Below are positions 1 to 5,841 of a DNA stretch of 6,988 nt, piece by piece (the stretch's first letter is position 1; the number at the start of each line of letters is the position of its first letter). The notes beneath the pieces were generated by a model. That model saw only the letters and a program-made list of their open reading frames with translations, did not search any database and was not told where the DNA came from. The stretch lies in NCBI GenBank assembly GCA_003219335.1, contig QHOF01000302.1:1-6988 (forward strand). The letters run 5' to 3'. The position numbers were made by a program, and so were the translations under genes. Source of the DNA: Verrucomicrobiota bacterium (GTDB lineage: Bacteria > Verrucomicrobiota > Verrucomicrobiia > Chthoniobacterales > UBA10450).

Positions 1-1033
1 CGAGCTCGCTCACGAGATTGCAAAGCAATTTGGCGTCGGCCGCCGATACGCGTTGTAGCCGAAATCGCCGCATTTGCATCGGAACCAGCTGCGCCGTAAT
101 CAACTCGGCGCTGATTGCGTCCAATTCGATCAGATGCATCAGCGCCAGATCGCCACGGAACATTTCGTAGCCGCTGATCCCTTCGTAGTCGGTGAGAAAA
201 TCGCCGCAGCCGTGGAGAATGAGGCGGCCGTTGAAGACTTCGATCGCTTTCACGTGGTGCGAGGAATGCCCGTGCACGAGCGCAACGCCTTCCGCGACCA
301 AACGATGAGCGAACGCGACCTGTCCACGCGGAATTTCGTAGCCCCAATTGCTGCCCCAGTGGATCGACGCGACGATCAAATCGCCCGGCCGCTGGAATTG
401 ACGCATCGCGTCTGCGAGATGCGCAGCAGCTTCTTCCGAAAGGTCATCCAGCAGATTCACTCCCGGGGAAATCCTGGTGGCTTTCCACTCTTGCGGGATA
501 CCGCTGGTAGTCGATCCAAATGAAAATAAAAGCACCCGGCCTTTGTCTGGGACATCCAGAATCGCGGGGGCCGCTGCTTGTTCCGCATCGTTGCCCGCGC
601 CCGAATGAGCGATGCCCGCTGCATCCAATGTTTGCAGCATTTCGGACAATCCATCATATCCCCAGTCCAGAACGTGGTTATTTGCCAAAGCGCAGGCGCT
701 GATTCGCGCGGCGGCGAGGCAGCCGGCATTCTGCGGGTGCATGCGATAATGAATTCCTTTTCCCGGCCACGGCGTTTCAGCGGACGTGATGGCGGTCTCC
801 AAGTTTACAATTCTCAAATCGACGTGAGCCGCTTCCAGTTCTTGCAGCGCATCGCCCCAGATGTAATCAAGGCGAAACGGGCGCGGTATCGATCCATGAG
901 CTTTCTCGGCAAGATCGAGATATTCGCGGGCATCGCGCACGTACGGTTCGTATAAAATTGGATTCACCGGATGCGGCAGCGCCTGATCAATGCCGCGCCC
1001 CGTCATCACGTCACCACAGAGAAAAAGGCGCAT
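1..1033 (-). CDS. CapA-family metallophosphoesterase-like protein, 3' end cut by window edge
   Basis: The reading frame is open from an ATG at 1033 to the left edge, giving 344 residues with no stop, so only the C-terminal end is missing. It matches the CapA / poly-gamma-glutamate capsule biosynthesis family, which has a calcineurin-like metallophosphoesterase fold. Visible family motifs are GDVMTGRGID (residues 7-16), NLET (77-80), ANNHVLDWG (117-125), a GLSEMLQTLDAAGI helix (128-141) followed by SGAGN, IHWG (224-227), HGHSSHH (254-260) and LHGCGDFL (273-280). The Asp, Asn and His residues in these motifs are the expected metal ligands. No signal peptide or membrane anchor precedes the first beta strand, unlike the anchored Bacillus CapA, so a cytoplasmic enzyme is possible. 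An in-frame TTG lies further upstream, but the ATG sits directly before the first motif; the ribosome-binding site is weak. It starts 99 bp after the transporter gene on the same strand. The substrate is unknown, and a role in capsule synthesis cannot be inferred from the family name alone. Confidence 0.88.
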   Translation of the reverse strand, partial: MRLFLCGDVMTGRGIDQALPHPVNPILYEPYVRDAREYLDLAEKAHGSIPRPFRLDYIWGDALQELEAAHVDLRIVNLETAITSAETPWPGKGIHYRMHPQNAGCLAAARISACALANNHVLDWGYDGLSEMLQTLDAAGIAHSGAGNDAEQAAAPAILDVPDKGRVLLFSFGSTTSGIPQEWKATRISPGVNLLDDLSEEAAAHLADAMRQFQRPGDLIVASIHWGSNWGYEIPRGQVAFAHRLVAEGVALVHGHSSHHVKAIEVFNGRLILHGCGDFLTDYEGISGYEMFRGDLALMHLIELDAISAELITAQLVPMQMRRFRLQRVSAADAKLLCNLVSEL

Positions 1034-1132
1034 GCCGGTGGGACCCAAACCGATCGGCGGACAAACGGTTTCGCAATCTGGTTTGCCCGCCTTCTGCTGC
1101 GAGAAAAAATCTAACAATTACGAAGGGAAGTG

Positions 1133-2170
1133 TTACCCATGTCCTGACTGCACCGGAGTTCGACTGGGAACCAGTGTCTTGGATTTTGGAGGTTGCATAG
1201 CCGGGACTTCTACCGTGAGCATTTCCACTCGCAAATAATTCAATACCACCGGCGCAAGGATCAGGCCGGGAATGCCCATGAGCCGTTCGCCAATGATCAG
1301 CGCGACCAGTGTCAGCCAAACGGGATTCCGTATCCGGTCGCCGATGATTTTGCTATTTAGAAAATATTCCAGCTTGTGAATTACTACGAGAAACACCAGC
1401 GCGAAGATCGCCAGCTTCAGAGACACTGTTAAAGCGACAAAGACAATGACCGTGTTGCTCACCAGATTGCCGACGATAGGCACAAGGCCGCAAAGAAAGG
1501 CGACTGCAATGAGCAATGGGGCATACGGCATCTGAACCGCGAAAAGGAAAATCCCGGTCAGCGCCGTGTTGATCAGCGAAATCGTGATCTGCGCTCCCAT
1601 CACTGTGGCGAAGCTACGGTAGAAATCGCGGAACCGCGTGGAAACTTCATCACAGCAGATGGAGTAAAGATTGTTTTTCACGCGGTGCGTGCTGCGGTAA
1701 GGATCAAGCCCGGTTTTGAAAAACAGGCTCGCGGCCGCGACTATTCCCAAGATGCTGAAAACCAGCGTCACAGTGGTGGTTTTCGCGAAGTTAGCCACGT
1801 TTCGCAGATAATGCGCTTCCTCGCCAAGCGTCTGGATGACGACTTGCCTGAGGCTTTCAAAGTCAGTGAAGGGCAACTCGATCTGGCGCTTCTGCGCCCA
1901 CGCGTTCGCCGACGGAATGGAAGTATCGGCCACGTCCGGCAACGCCAGAATGGCAGCGCGAGTCAAAAACACTGCGGCGGCGGCGATCCCAGCGACAACG
2001 ATGACGAACAGAATTAAGGCGAGCCATTTTCGTTTGGTGAGAAAATAGAACTGGCGCAGCGCAAAGTACGAGAACAAGACCACCAACAGCGGAGCGCCAA
2101 GATACAGAACGCCTGCCAAAATAATTGTGGCGGCAAGCACCGCGTAAGAAAGTCGGATGGGGGTAATCAT
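1133..2170 (-). CDS. AI-2E/PerM family membrane transporter
   Basis: The 345-residue protein has the layout of the AI-2E transporter (PerM, formerly UPF0118) family, whose members are usually about 340-380 residues. Hydrophobic segments lie near residues 8-42 (two helices), 49-70, 131-151, 192-213, 214-236, 238-266 and 285-312. A polar stretch at about 71-130 separates the N-terminal helices from the rest, as is usual here. Family signatures are GLVPIVGN (228-235), HKLEYFLNSKIIGDRI (265-280) and GIPGLILAPVV (299-309). The ATG at 2170 follows a good ribosome-binding site. Some family members export the quorum signal AI-2, while others act in sodium/proton exchange or have no known substrate, so AI-2 transport is not established for this one. 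The C-terminal tail after residue 322 is polar and Pro/Ser-rich. The gene stands between a structured intergenic region and the CapA-like gene. Confidence 0.9.
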   Translation of the reverse strand: MITPIRLSYAVLAATIILAGVLYLGAPLLVVLFSYFALRQFYFLTKRKWLALILFVIVVAGIAAAAVFLTRAAILALPDVADTSIPSANAWAQKRQIELPFTDFESLRQVVIQTLGEEAHYLRNVANFAKTTTVTLVFSILGIVAAASLFFKTGLDPYRSTHRVKNNLYSICCDEVSTRFRDFYRSFATVMGAQITISLINTALTGIFLFAVQMPYAPLLIAVAFLCGLVPIVGNLVSNTVIVFVALTVSLKLAIFALVFLVVIHKLEYFLNSKIIGDRIRNPVWLTLVALIIGERLMGIPGLILAPVVLNYLRVEMLTVEVPAMQPPKSKTLVPSRTPVQSGHG

Positions 2171-2179
2171 CGTTCGCGT

Positions 2180-2185
2180 TCCTCT
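2180..2185 (-). promoter_or_regulatory. Ribosome-binding site of the AI-2E family transporter gene
   Basis: On the minus strand AGAGGA ends 9 nt before the ATG at 2170, inside a purine-rich run. It supports this ATG as the real start. Confidence 0.7.
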
Positions 2186-2259
2186 TTTTAAGTCGATCCC
2201 TGCCAGACATTGTCAACTATGTGGCTAATTGCTGTTGAGTGCCCTGTCCTCAGGCGCAT

Positions 2260-2306
2260 AGCTTCGGCGTTCTGAGTCATGGTCGTTGGCAGAACACTCC
2301 GAAGCT
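2260..2306. repeat. Inverted repeat (12-13 bp stem with internal loop) in intergenic DNA
   Basis: AGCTTCGG at 2260-2267 pairs perfectly with CCGAAGCT at 2299-2306. After a 1x3 internal loop, GTTCT at 2269-2273 pairs with AGAAC at 2291-2295, leaving a 17-nt loop. No T-tract follows on either strand, so it does not look like a standard intrinsic terminator. It lies in the 287-bp gap between the MNT stop and the transporter start, with two further inverted repeats to its right. Confidence 0.6.
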
Positions 2307-2326
2307 TTGTGTATCTGTTTAGCGTC

Positions 2327-2351
2327 CGGTGCAGAAAGCGCCGGAGCACCG
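2327..2351. repeat. Short inverted repeat in intergenic DNA
   Basis: CGGTGC at 2327-2332 pairs with GCACCG at 2346-2351 around a 13-nt loop. An overlapping alternative pairs TCCGG at 2325-2329 with CCGGA at 2341-2345. The two folds exclude each other, so this could be a small switch-like structure or a chance palindrome in GC-rich DNA. Confidence 0.35.
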
Positions 2352-2410
2352 TCGCAGTCCAAGACGCAAGCGAGCAATATAGGCTAGCAAATGACGGGCA
2401 CGTTTTGGAG

Positions 2411-2455
2411 CGCGGCGCTGCTGTGCCGCTTTCACAGACCAAAGCAGCTACCGCG
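2411..2455. repeat. REP-like stem-loop just after the MNT gene
   Basis: CGCGG at 2411-2415 pairs with CCGCG at 2451-2455. After a small internal loop, GCTGCT at 2417-2422 pairs with AGCAGC at 2443-2448. Within the loop, CTGTG at 2421-2425 can pair with CACAG at 2433-2437, partly competing with the second stem. The hairpin begins 2 nt past the MNT stop codon, so it would form the 3' end of that transcript. No U-tract follows. It could protect or trim the message end, or be one copy of a dispersed intergenic repeat. Confidence 0.55.
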
Positions 2456-2457
2456 TC

Positions 2458-2799
2458 TTATCGGCGATAGCGCCAATTGCTTTTCCGCACCGCCACGACC
2501 AGCGGTGAATCATGACGCTCTTCCATTTCTGCGCGCGTAAACGGAAAAACATCCACCGGCACACTGAGTGATTTTTCAGGCAAAAAACGCGGGATGCGAT
2601 CCCGCGGCGAATCGTTCGCCTCCCGTAACACAATGAAAACGTCTAGGTCGCTGCCAGGCGCATAAGTGTTGTTTTCAAACGACCCAAACACGACGATCTC
2701 TTCGACTTCGGGGTGTGTTGCCAGCAGCTCGCGCGCATATTCGTCCATCCCGCGGCGCACCGCCGCCACATCAACCGAGAATATTTTTACAGAACTCAA
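2458..2799 (-). CDS. MNT-domain nucleotidyltransferase, antitoxin-type partner of HEPN
   Basis: This 113-residue protein is a minimal nucleotidyltransferase of the MNT (DNA polymerase beta-like) fold. Its active site follows the family pattern GS-x10-DxD: Gly39, Ser40, then Asp51 and Asp53 in SDLDVFIVL, with a third acidic residue, Asp83, in PVDVFPF. All three catalytic carboxylates are present, so it should bind metal and NTP. In studied HEPN/MNT pairs the MNT protein neutralises the HEPN RNase, in one case (MntA-HepT) by adding AMP to a tyrosine of the toxin. The start is TTG at 2799, chosen because GGAGG lies 6 nt upstream; the next in-frame ATG is residue 18. The first 29 bp overlap the end of the HEPN gene, which points to translational coupling. 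The length is usual for a stand-alone MNT. Whether it silences its neighbour in this organism is inferred from the pairing. Confidence 0.88.
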   Translation of the reverse strand: MSSVKIFSVDVAAVRRGMDEYARELLATHPEVEEIVVFGSFENNTYAPGSDLDVFIVLREANDSPRDRIPRFLPEKSLSVPVDVFPFTRAEMEERHDSPLVVAVRKSNWRYRR

Positions 2800-3160
2800 C
2801 GATTGCCTCCGCGTTTTCGATCGCCCTGTCCGCTTCTCGCCGCGTGTAGTAATCCACCGGCGCGCCCCGTTCGAACCCGTTCGGATAGCGGGTGGGAATA
2901 TAATGTTTGTCCAGTTCTCGGGCCCGATCCATCAATTCAGAGCCCGGACGAGATTCGTCAGGCAAATACTCAAATAACTTTACCAGCGCATGTCCCCACG
3001 CTTCCAAGTGTAAATGCTGATAAAGAGCTTTGATCGCCTTCTCTGCCGCCTGATGCGACGCAAATGCCGCCCATTCAAAATGCGCCGATTCGCATGCATC
3101 GCCTGCGGCGCGCAGATCCGCTTCCGCTTGCCGCAACCAATCTCGTGAGCGCTCCGGCAT
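2771..3160 (-). CDS. HEPN-domain protein, putative RNase toxin of an HEPN/MNT pair
   Basis: The 129-residue all-helical protein fits the HEPN family. Recognisable parts are WLRQAEADLRAA (residues 8-19), SHQAAEKAIKALY (35-47), WGHALVKLFEYL (55-66) and RELDKHYIPTRYP (81-93). The last carries Arg81-x4-His86, matching the R-x4-6-H motif that forms the RNase site in toxic HEPN dimers, with Tyr87 directly after the His. HEPN proteins beside MNT enzymes are commonly toxins, though some members bind nucleotides or support the MNT enzyme instead, so toxicity is a prediction. The ATG at 3160 is the only good start; the ribosome-binding site is poor. It begins 93 bp after the pnp stop and overlaps the MNT start by 29 bp, so the pair forms one unit, possibly read through from pnp. 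No separate promoter stands out. Confidence 0.87.
   Translation of the reverse strand: MPERSRDWLRQAEADLRAAGDACESAHFEWAAFASHQAAEKAIKALYQHLHLEAWGHALVKLFEYLPDESRPGSELMDRARELDKHYIPTRYPNGFERGAPVDYYTRREADRAIENAEAIVEFCKNILG
2806..2810 (-). promoter_or_regulatory. Ribosome-binding site that fixes the TTG start of the MNT gene
   Basis: A perfect GGAGG on the minus strand sits 6 nt before the TTG at 2799. It lies inside the coding sequence of the HEPN gene. A strong site paired with a weak start codon supports the TTG and suggests that ribosomes finishing the HEPN gene re-start here. Confidence 0.75.
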
Positions 3161-3213
3161 GGTGACACTGTAGCGGGGATCGGCGATCCCGGCGAATCTT
3201 TGGCGTCGTTTGC

Positions 3214-3267
3214 GGCAAGCCGGTGTCGCCTCCGAAAGCTTTCGGGGCTCCAGCTACGCGGCTTGCC
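3214..3267. repeat. 54-nt inverted repeat spanning the pnp stop codon
   Basis: GGCAAGCCG at 3214-3222 is perfectly complementary to CGGCTTGCC at 3259-3267. Nested inside is the 14-nt palindrome CCGAAAGCTTTCGG at 3232-3245, which GCC/GGC extends to 3228-3248 with one bulged base. In the transcript the hairpin contains the last codons and stop of pnp. No U-tract follows, so it is not a standard intrinsic terminator. It may be a 3' stabilising structure, an attenuator before the HEPN gene, or a Rho-independent terminator of atypical form. Confidence 0.6.
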
Positions 3268-5374
3268 CGGTCTCTTTCTCAGCGCGCTCTTTCAACGCCG
3301 CTTTTCGTGAAAGTTTTACCCGGCCCTTATCGTCGATCCCGATGCACTTGACCCAAATGATGTCGCCGACTTTGGCCACGTCTTCGGTGCGCTTTACTCG
3401 AAAATCCGCGAGCTCCGAAATGTGCACCAGTCCGTCTTTGCCCGGCAAAACTTCGACAAACGCGCCGAACTCCTTGGTTGAGACGACACGTCCCTGATAG
3501 GTCTGGCCAATTTCGATTTCGCGCGTCATCCCGCTGATGATTTCCTTCGCGCGCGCCATACTCTCGCCACTGGTCGCATAAATGTGTACCGACCCGTCGT
3601 CCTCGATGTTAATTTCAGCGACAATGCCCTTGATCGTCTTCCCACCGGGACCGATGAGCGCGCCGATTTTCTCCGGATTAATCTTGATCGTCTCGATGCG
3701 GGGCGCGTATTTCGAGAGCTCCGCCCGCGGCTTCTCCAGTGTGCTGCGCATGATTTGGAGAATTTTCGTGCGCGCTTCCTTTGCCCGCTGAATCGCCTCC
3801 GCCATGATCTTGTGACTAATGCCTGGCAGTTTCAGGTCCAGCTGAAAACCGGTCACGCCGTTGTCTGTTCCGCAAAGCTTGAAGTCCATGTCGCCAAAAT
3901 GATCTTCCGAACCGATGATGTCGGTCAGCAATTCGTAGCGCTTCAATTGCCGATCGTCACTGTATTCGGTAACGAGACCGACGGAGATTCCTGCGACCAT
4001 GCCTTTCATCGGCACGCCGGCATCCATCAGCGCAAGCATTCCGCCGCACACGCTCGCCATCGAGGTCGAGCCGTTGGATTCCATGATTTCGCTGGAGATG
4101 CGAATCGCATAACGAAATTCGTCTTCCATCGGTACCAGCGGTTCGAGCGAGCGCTCCGCCAGTGCGCCGTGGCCGATCTCGCGCCGGCCAGGGCCGCCGG
4201 TTCGCCCCGTTTCGCCCACGCTGAACGGCGGGAAGTTGTAGTGCAAAATGAACCGCTTCGATTGTTCGCCGCCGCCGTAAGCGTCCAGCATTTGCGCTTC
4301 TTCGATCGGCGCCAGAGTGGCCAGGGCGAGTGCCTGCGTTTCGCCGCGCTGGAAAATGGCCGAGCCATGCGCGCGCGGCAGCACGCCCACTTCGCAGGTG
4401 ATCGGGCGCAACTCCTGATAACCGCGACCGTCCACGCGTTTCTTTTTGTCCAGAATGCTGATGCGAAACGCTTTTTTCTGCACGTAATCGAATGCTTGCG
4501 AGATCGCGAAGGGATCGGTCTCGGGGTGCTTTTCCAAGATCGCGCTCTTCACTTCTTCGCGCAGGCCGTCGATCGCTTTCGCTCGGCCTACTTTCCCTTC
4601 GGTGTAAAGCGCGCCTTCAATGCGGTCGCCAGCCACTTGGTAAGCGATCTCAAGCAGCTCTGGCTTGACCTGCAAAAGCGGCATTTCGCGTTTCGGTTTT
4701 CCGATCTGCGCGGCCAGTTCCTTCTGAATGCGAATCATCTCGCGCGCGCACCCGTGCGCGAACTCGAGCGCTTTGACGAAATCGGCTTCGGGCAGTTGAT
4801 TCGCTGCGCCTTCGATCATGATCACGTCGTTTTCAGTCCCGACGTAAACCAGATCGAGATCGCTCTGCCCCCGCTCTGAGTGTGTCGGATTGGCAATGAA
4901 TTGGCCGTTCACGCGGCCGACGCGCACCGCGCCAATCGGACCGGCAAATGGAATGTCCGAAACGCACAACGCGGCCGATGCGCCGTTTAGCGCGAGAATA
5001 TCGGGATCGTTCGCGCCGTCGGCGCTCAGCAGGATCGAGATAATCTGCGTGTCGTAAAAGTATTCCTGCGGAAAAAGAGGTCGCAGCGGCCGATCGATCA
5101 TCCGCGAAGTGAGCGTTTCCTTTTCCGTAGGCCGGCCTTCGCGTTTGAAATAGCCGCCCGGAAATTTTCCGGCGGCCGCCGCTTTTTCGCGGTAATCAAC
5201 CGTGAGCGGAAAATAATCCTGACCTTCCTTGATCGCGGTGGCGGAGACCGCGCTCGCCAGGATCATGGTGTCGCCGCAGGTGACGATGACCGCGCCGTCG
5301 GCGAGCTTGGCGATTTTGCCGGTTTCGATGGTGATGTTTGTGGCGCCTATCTGCGCCGTGACCTTCTCTTGCAT
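3254..5374 (-). CDS. pnp: Polyribonucleotide nucleotidyltransferase (PNPase)
   Basis: PNPase degrades RNA from the 3' end using phosphate, releasing nucleoside diphosphates; it can also add tails in reverse. It works as a trimer in the cytoplasm, often with RNase E or a helicase. All domains are present in the 706-residue product: first RNase PH domain with the RNA-binding YFKR loop (75-78; FFRR in E. coli) and RMIDRPLRPLFP (91-102), a helical linker, second RNase PH domain with phosphate-binding SNGSTS (433-438) and catalytic Asp491, Asp497 and Lys499 in the EDHFGDMDFK motif, a KH domain with GPGG (575-578), and an S1 domain (about 623-695). The length is normal. An in-frame TTG at 5395 would add 7 residues, but the ATG at 5374 has AGGA 7 nt upstream and begins where family members begin, so I prefer it. 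rpsO lies 203 bp upstream, the common bacterial order. Hairpins before and at the end of the gene suggest post-transcriptional control. Confidence 0.98.
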   Translation of the reverse strand: MQEKVTAQIGATNITIETGKIAKLADGAVIVTCGDTMILASAVSATAIKEGQDYFPLTVDYREKAAAAGKFPGGYFKREGRPTEKETLTSRMIDRPLRPLFPQEYFYDTQIISILLSADGANDPDILALNGASAALCVSDIPFAGPIGAVRVGRVNGQFIANPTHSERGQSDLDLVYVGTENDVIMIEGAANQLPEADFVKALEFAHGCAREMIRIQKELAAQIGKPKREMPLLQVKPELLEIAYQVAGDRIEGALYTEGKVGRAKAIDGLREEVKSAILEKHPETDPFAISQAFDYVQKKAFRISILDKKKRVDGRGYQELRPITCEVGVLPRAHGSAIFQRGETQALALATLAPIEEAQMLDAYGGGEQSKRFILHYNFPPFSVGETGRTGGPGRREIGHGALAERSLEPLVPMEDEFRYAIRISSEIMESNGSTSMASVCGGMLALMDAGVPMKGMVAGISVGLVTEYSDDRQLKRYELLTDIIGSEDHFGDMDFKLCGTDNGVTGFQLDLKLPGISHKIMAEAIQRAKEARTKILQIMRSTLEKPRAELSKYAPRIETIKINPEKIGALIGPGGKTIKGIVAEINIEDDGSVHIYATSGESMARAKEIISGMTREIEIGQTYQGRVVSTKEFGAFVEVLPGKDGLVHISELADFRVKRTEDVAKVGDIIWVKCIGIDDKGRVKLSRKAALKERAEKETGQAA

Positions 5375-5382
5375 TTTACTTT

Positions 5383-5402
5383 CCTGGATGTGCAATTCCA
5401 GG
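5383..5402 (-). promoter_or_regulatory. Hairpin enclosing the pnp ribosome-binding site
   Basis: In the transcript CCTGGA (5402-5397) can pair with TCCAGG (5388-5383) around an 8-nt loop. The pnp ribosome-binding site AGGA (5385-5382) overlaps the 3' arm, so the fold would hide most of it. The ATG at 5374 is just outside. The stem is short (6 bp), so any effect would be modest or need a binding partner. Regulation is inferred from position only. Confidence 0.45.
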
Positions 5403-5417
5403 GGGTCACCCTGACTG

Positions 5418-5467
5418 TAGGTTTTAAACCCGTTGCTCCGCCGTGCGGAGCGCGAAACTAAAACCTA
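5418..5467 (-). promoter_or_regulatory. 50-nt imperfect inverted repeat in the pnp leader
   Basis: TAGGTTTTA at 5418-5426 is perfectly complementary to TAAAACCTA at 5459-5467. Inside it GCTCCGC at 5435-5441 pairs with GCGGAGC at 5445-5451 around a 3-nt loop. The stem ends 43 nt before the pnp ATG. In E. coli the rpsO-pnp gap holds a terminator and a long stem-loop that RNase III cuts as the first step of PNPase autoregulation; this repeat is in the matching place. That it does the same job is inference, as the sequences are not alike. No T-tract follows on the transcribed strand, which argues against a simple terminator. Confidence 0.6.
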
Positions 5468-5511
5468 AAATCCAAGGTGATTACTGCGCCTGGACTGCTG
5501 GTTAACTTTTT

Positions 5512-5540
5512 AGTCTAAGTTGTGGCTTCGAACACTTCAA
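5512..5540 (-). promoter_or_regulatory. Candidate internal promoter for pnp
   Basis: On the minus strand TTGAAG (5540-5535) is separated by 17 nt from TAGACT (5517-5512); each box matches 4 of 6 sigma-70 consensus bases. Transcription would begin near 5505 and carry both leader hairpins. A separate pnp promoter at this place is known in E. coli. The match is weak enough to arise by chance. Confidence 0.3.
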
Positions 5541-5577
5541 ATGTTGGGATCCCGAGACTTGCCGAAAGATCTTGCGG

Positions 5578-5841
5578 TTATTTGCGCAGGTTCAGCTTCT
5601 CGATCAGGTTCTTATACCGATCAGCTTTCGTTTTGCTCAAATAATCGAGCAGACTCCGCCGTTGCGCGACCATCTTAAGCAAGCCGCGGCGCGAAGAATG
5701 ATCTTTCCGATTGGTCTTCAGGTGTTCGGTCAAATGCTCGATCCGGCGGGTAAGAAGTGCGACTTGCACATCCGCGCTGCCGGTATCTTTGTCATGCAAC
5801 TGGAACTCCTTGAGATCCGACGTTTGGTTGCTCTCTGCCAT
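5578..5841 (-). CDS. rpsO: Small-subunit ribosomal protein S15 (uS15)
   Basis: S15 binds 16S rRNA early in assembly of the 30S platform and contributes to a bridge with the 50S subunit. The 87-residue product matches the usual length (E. coli 88-89) and the whole family pattern: DTGSADVQVALLT (19-31), the helix EHLTEHLKTN (35-44), the rRNA-contacting KDHSSRRGLL (46-55), QRRSLLDYL (60-68), and the basic end LIEKLNLRK. The ATG at 5841 is the only fitting start. No Shine-Dalgarno sequence is visible before it, which is odd for a highly expressed gene. The gene heads the rpsO-pnp pair. In E. coli S15 represses its own translation through a leader pseudoknot; nothing comparable is evident here. 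Confidence 0.98.
   Translation of the reverse strand: MAESNQTSDLKEFQLHDKDTGSADVQVALLTRRIEHLTEHLKTNRKDHSSRRGLLKMVAQRRSLLDYLSKTKADRYKNLIEKLNLRK

Noticed and set aside
74..523. Plus-strand frame of 149 codons
   Set aside because: The opposite strand carries clear CapA-family motifs through the whole stretch, so this is a shadow.
1047..1071. Inverted repeat AAACCG/CGGTTT upstream of the CapA-like gene
   Set aside because: Only 6 bp with a 13-nt loop, within the range expected by chance.
2187..2216. Perfect TTGACA (2216-2211) upstream of the transporter gene as a promoter
   Set aside because: No good -10 box lies at 16-18 nt, and the resulting start would fall within the ribosome-binding site.
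2188..2457. Small open frames in the gap between the MNT and transporter genes
   Set aside because: The frames on both strands lack ribosome-binding sites and protein-like composition, and the inverted repeats explain the region better.
3584..4879. Plus-strand open frame of 431 codons antisense to pnp
   Set aside because: It lies wholly inside the unquestionable pnp gene. Its translation is rich in Arg, His, Phe and Ala with no family motifs, as expected from a mirror of biased codons.
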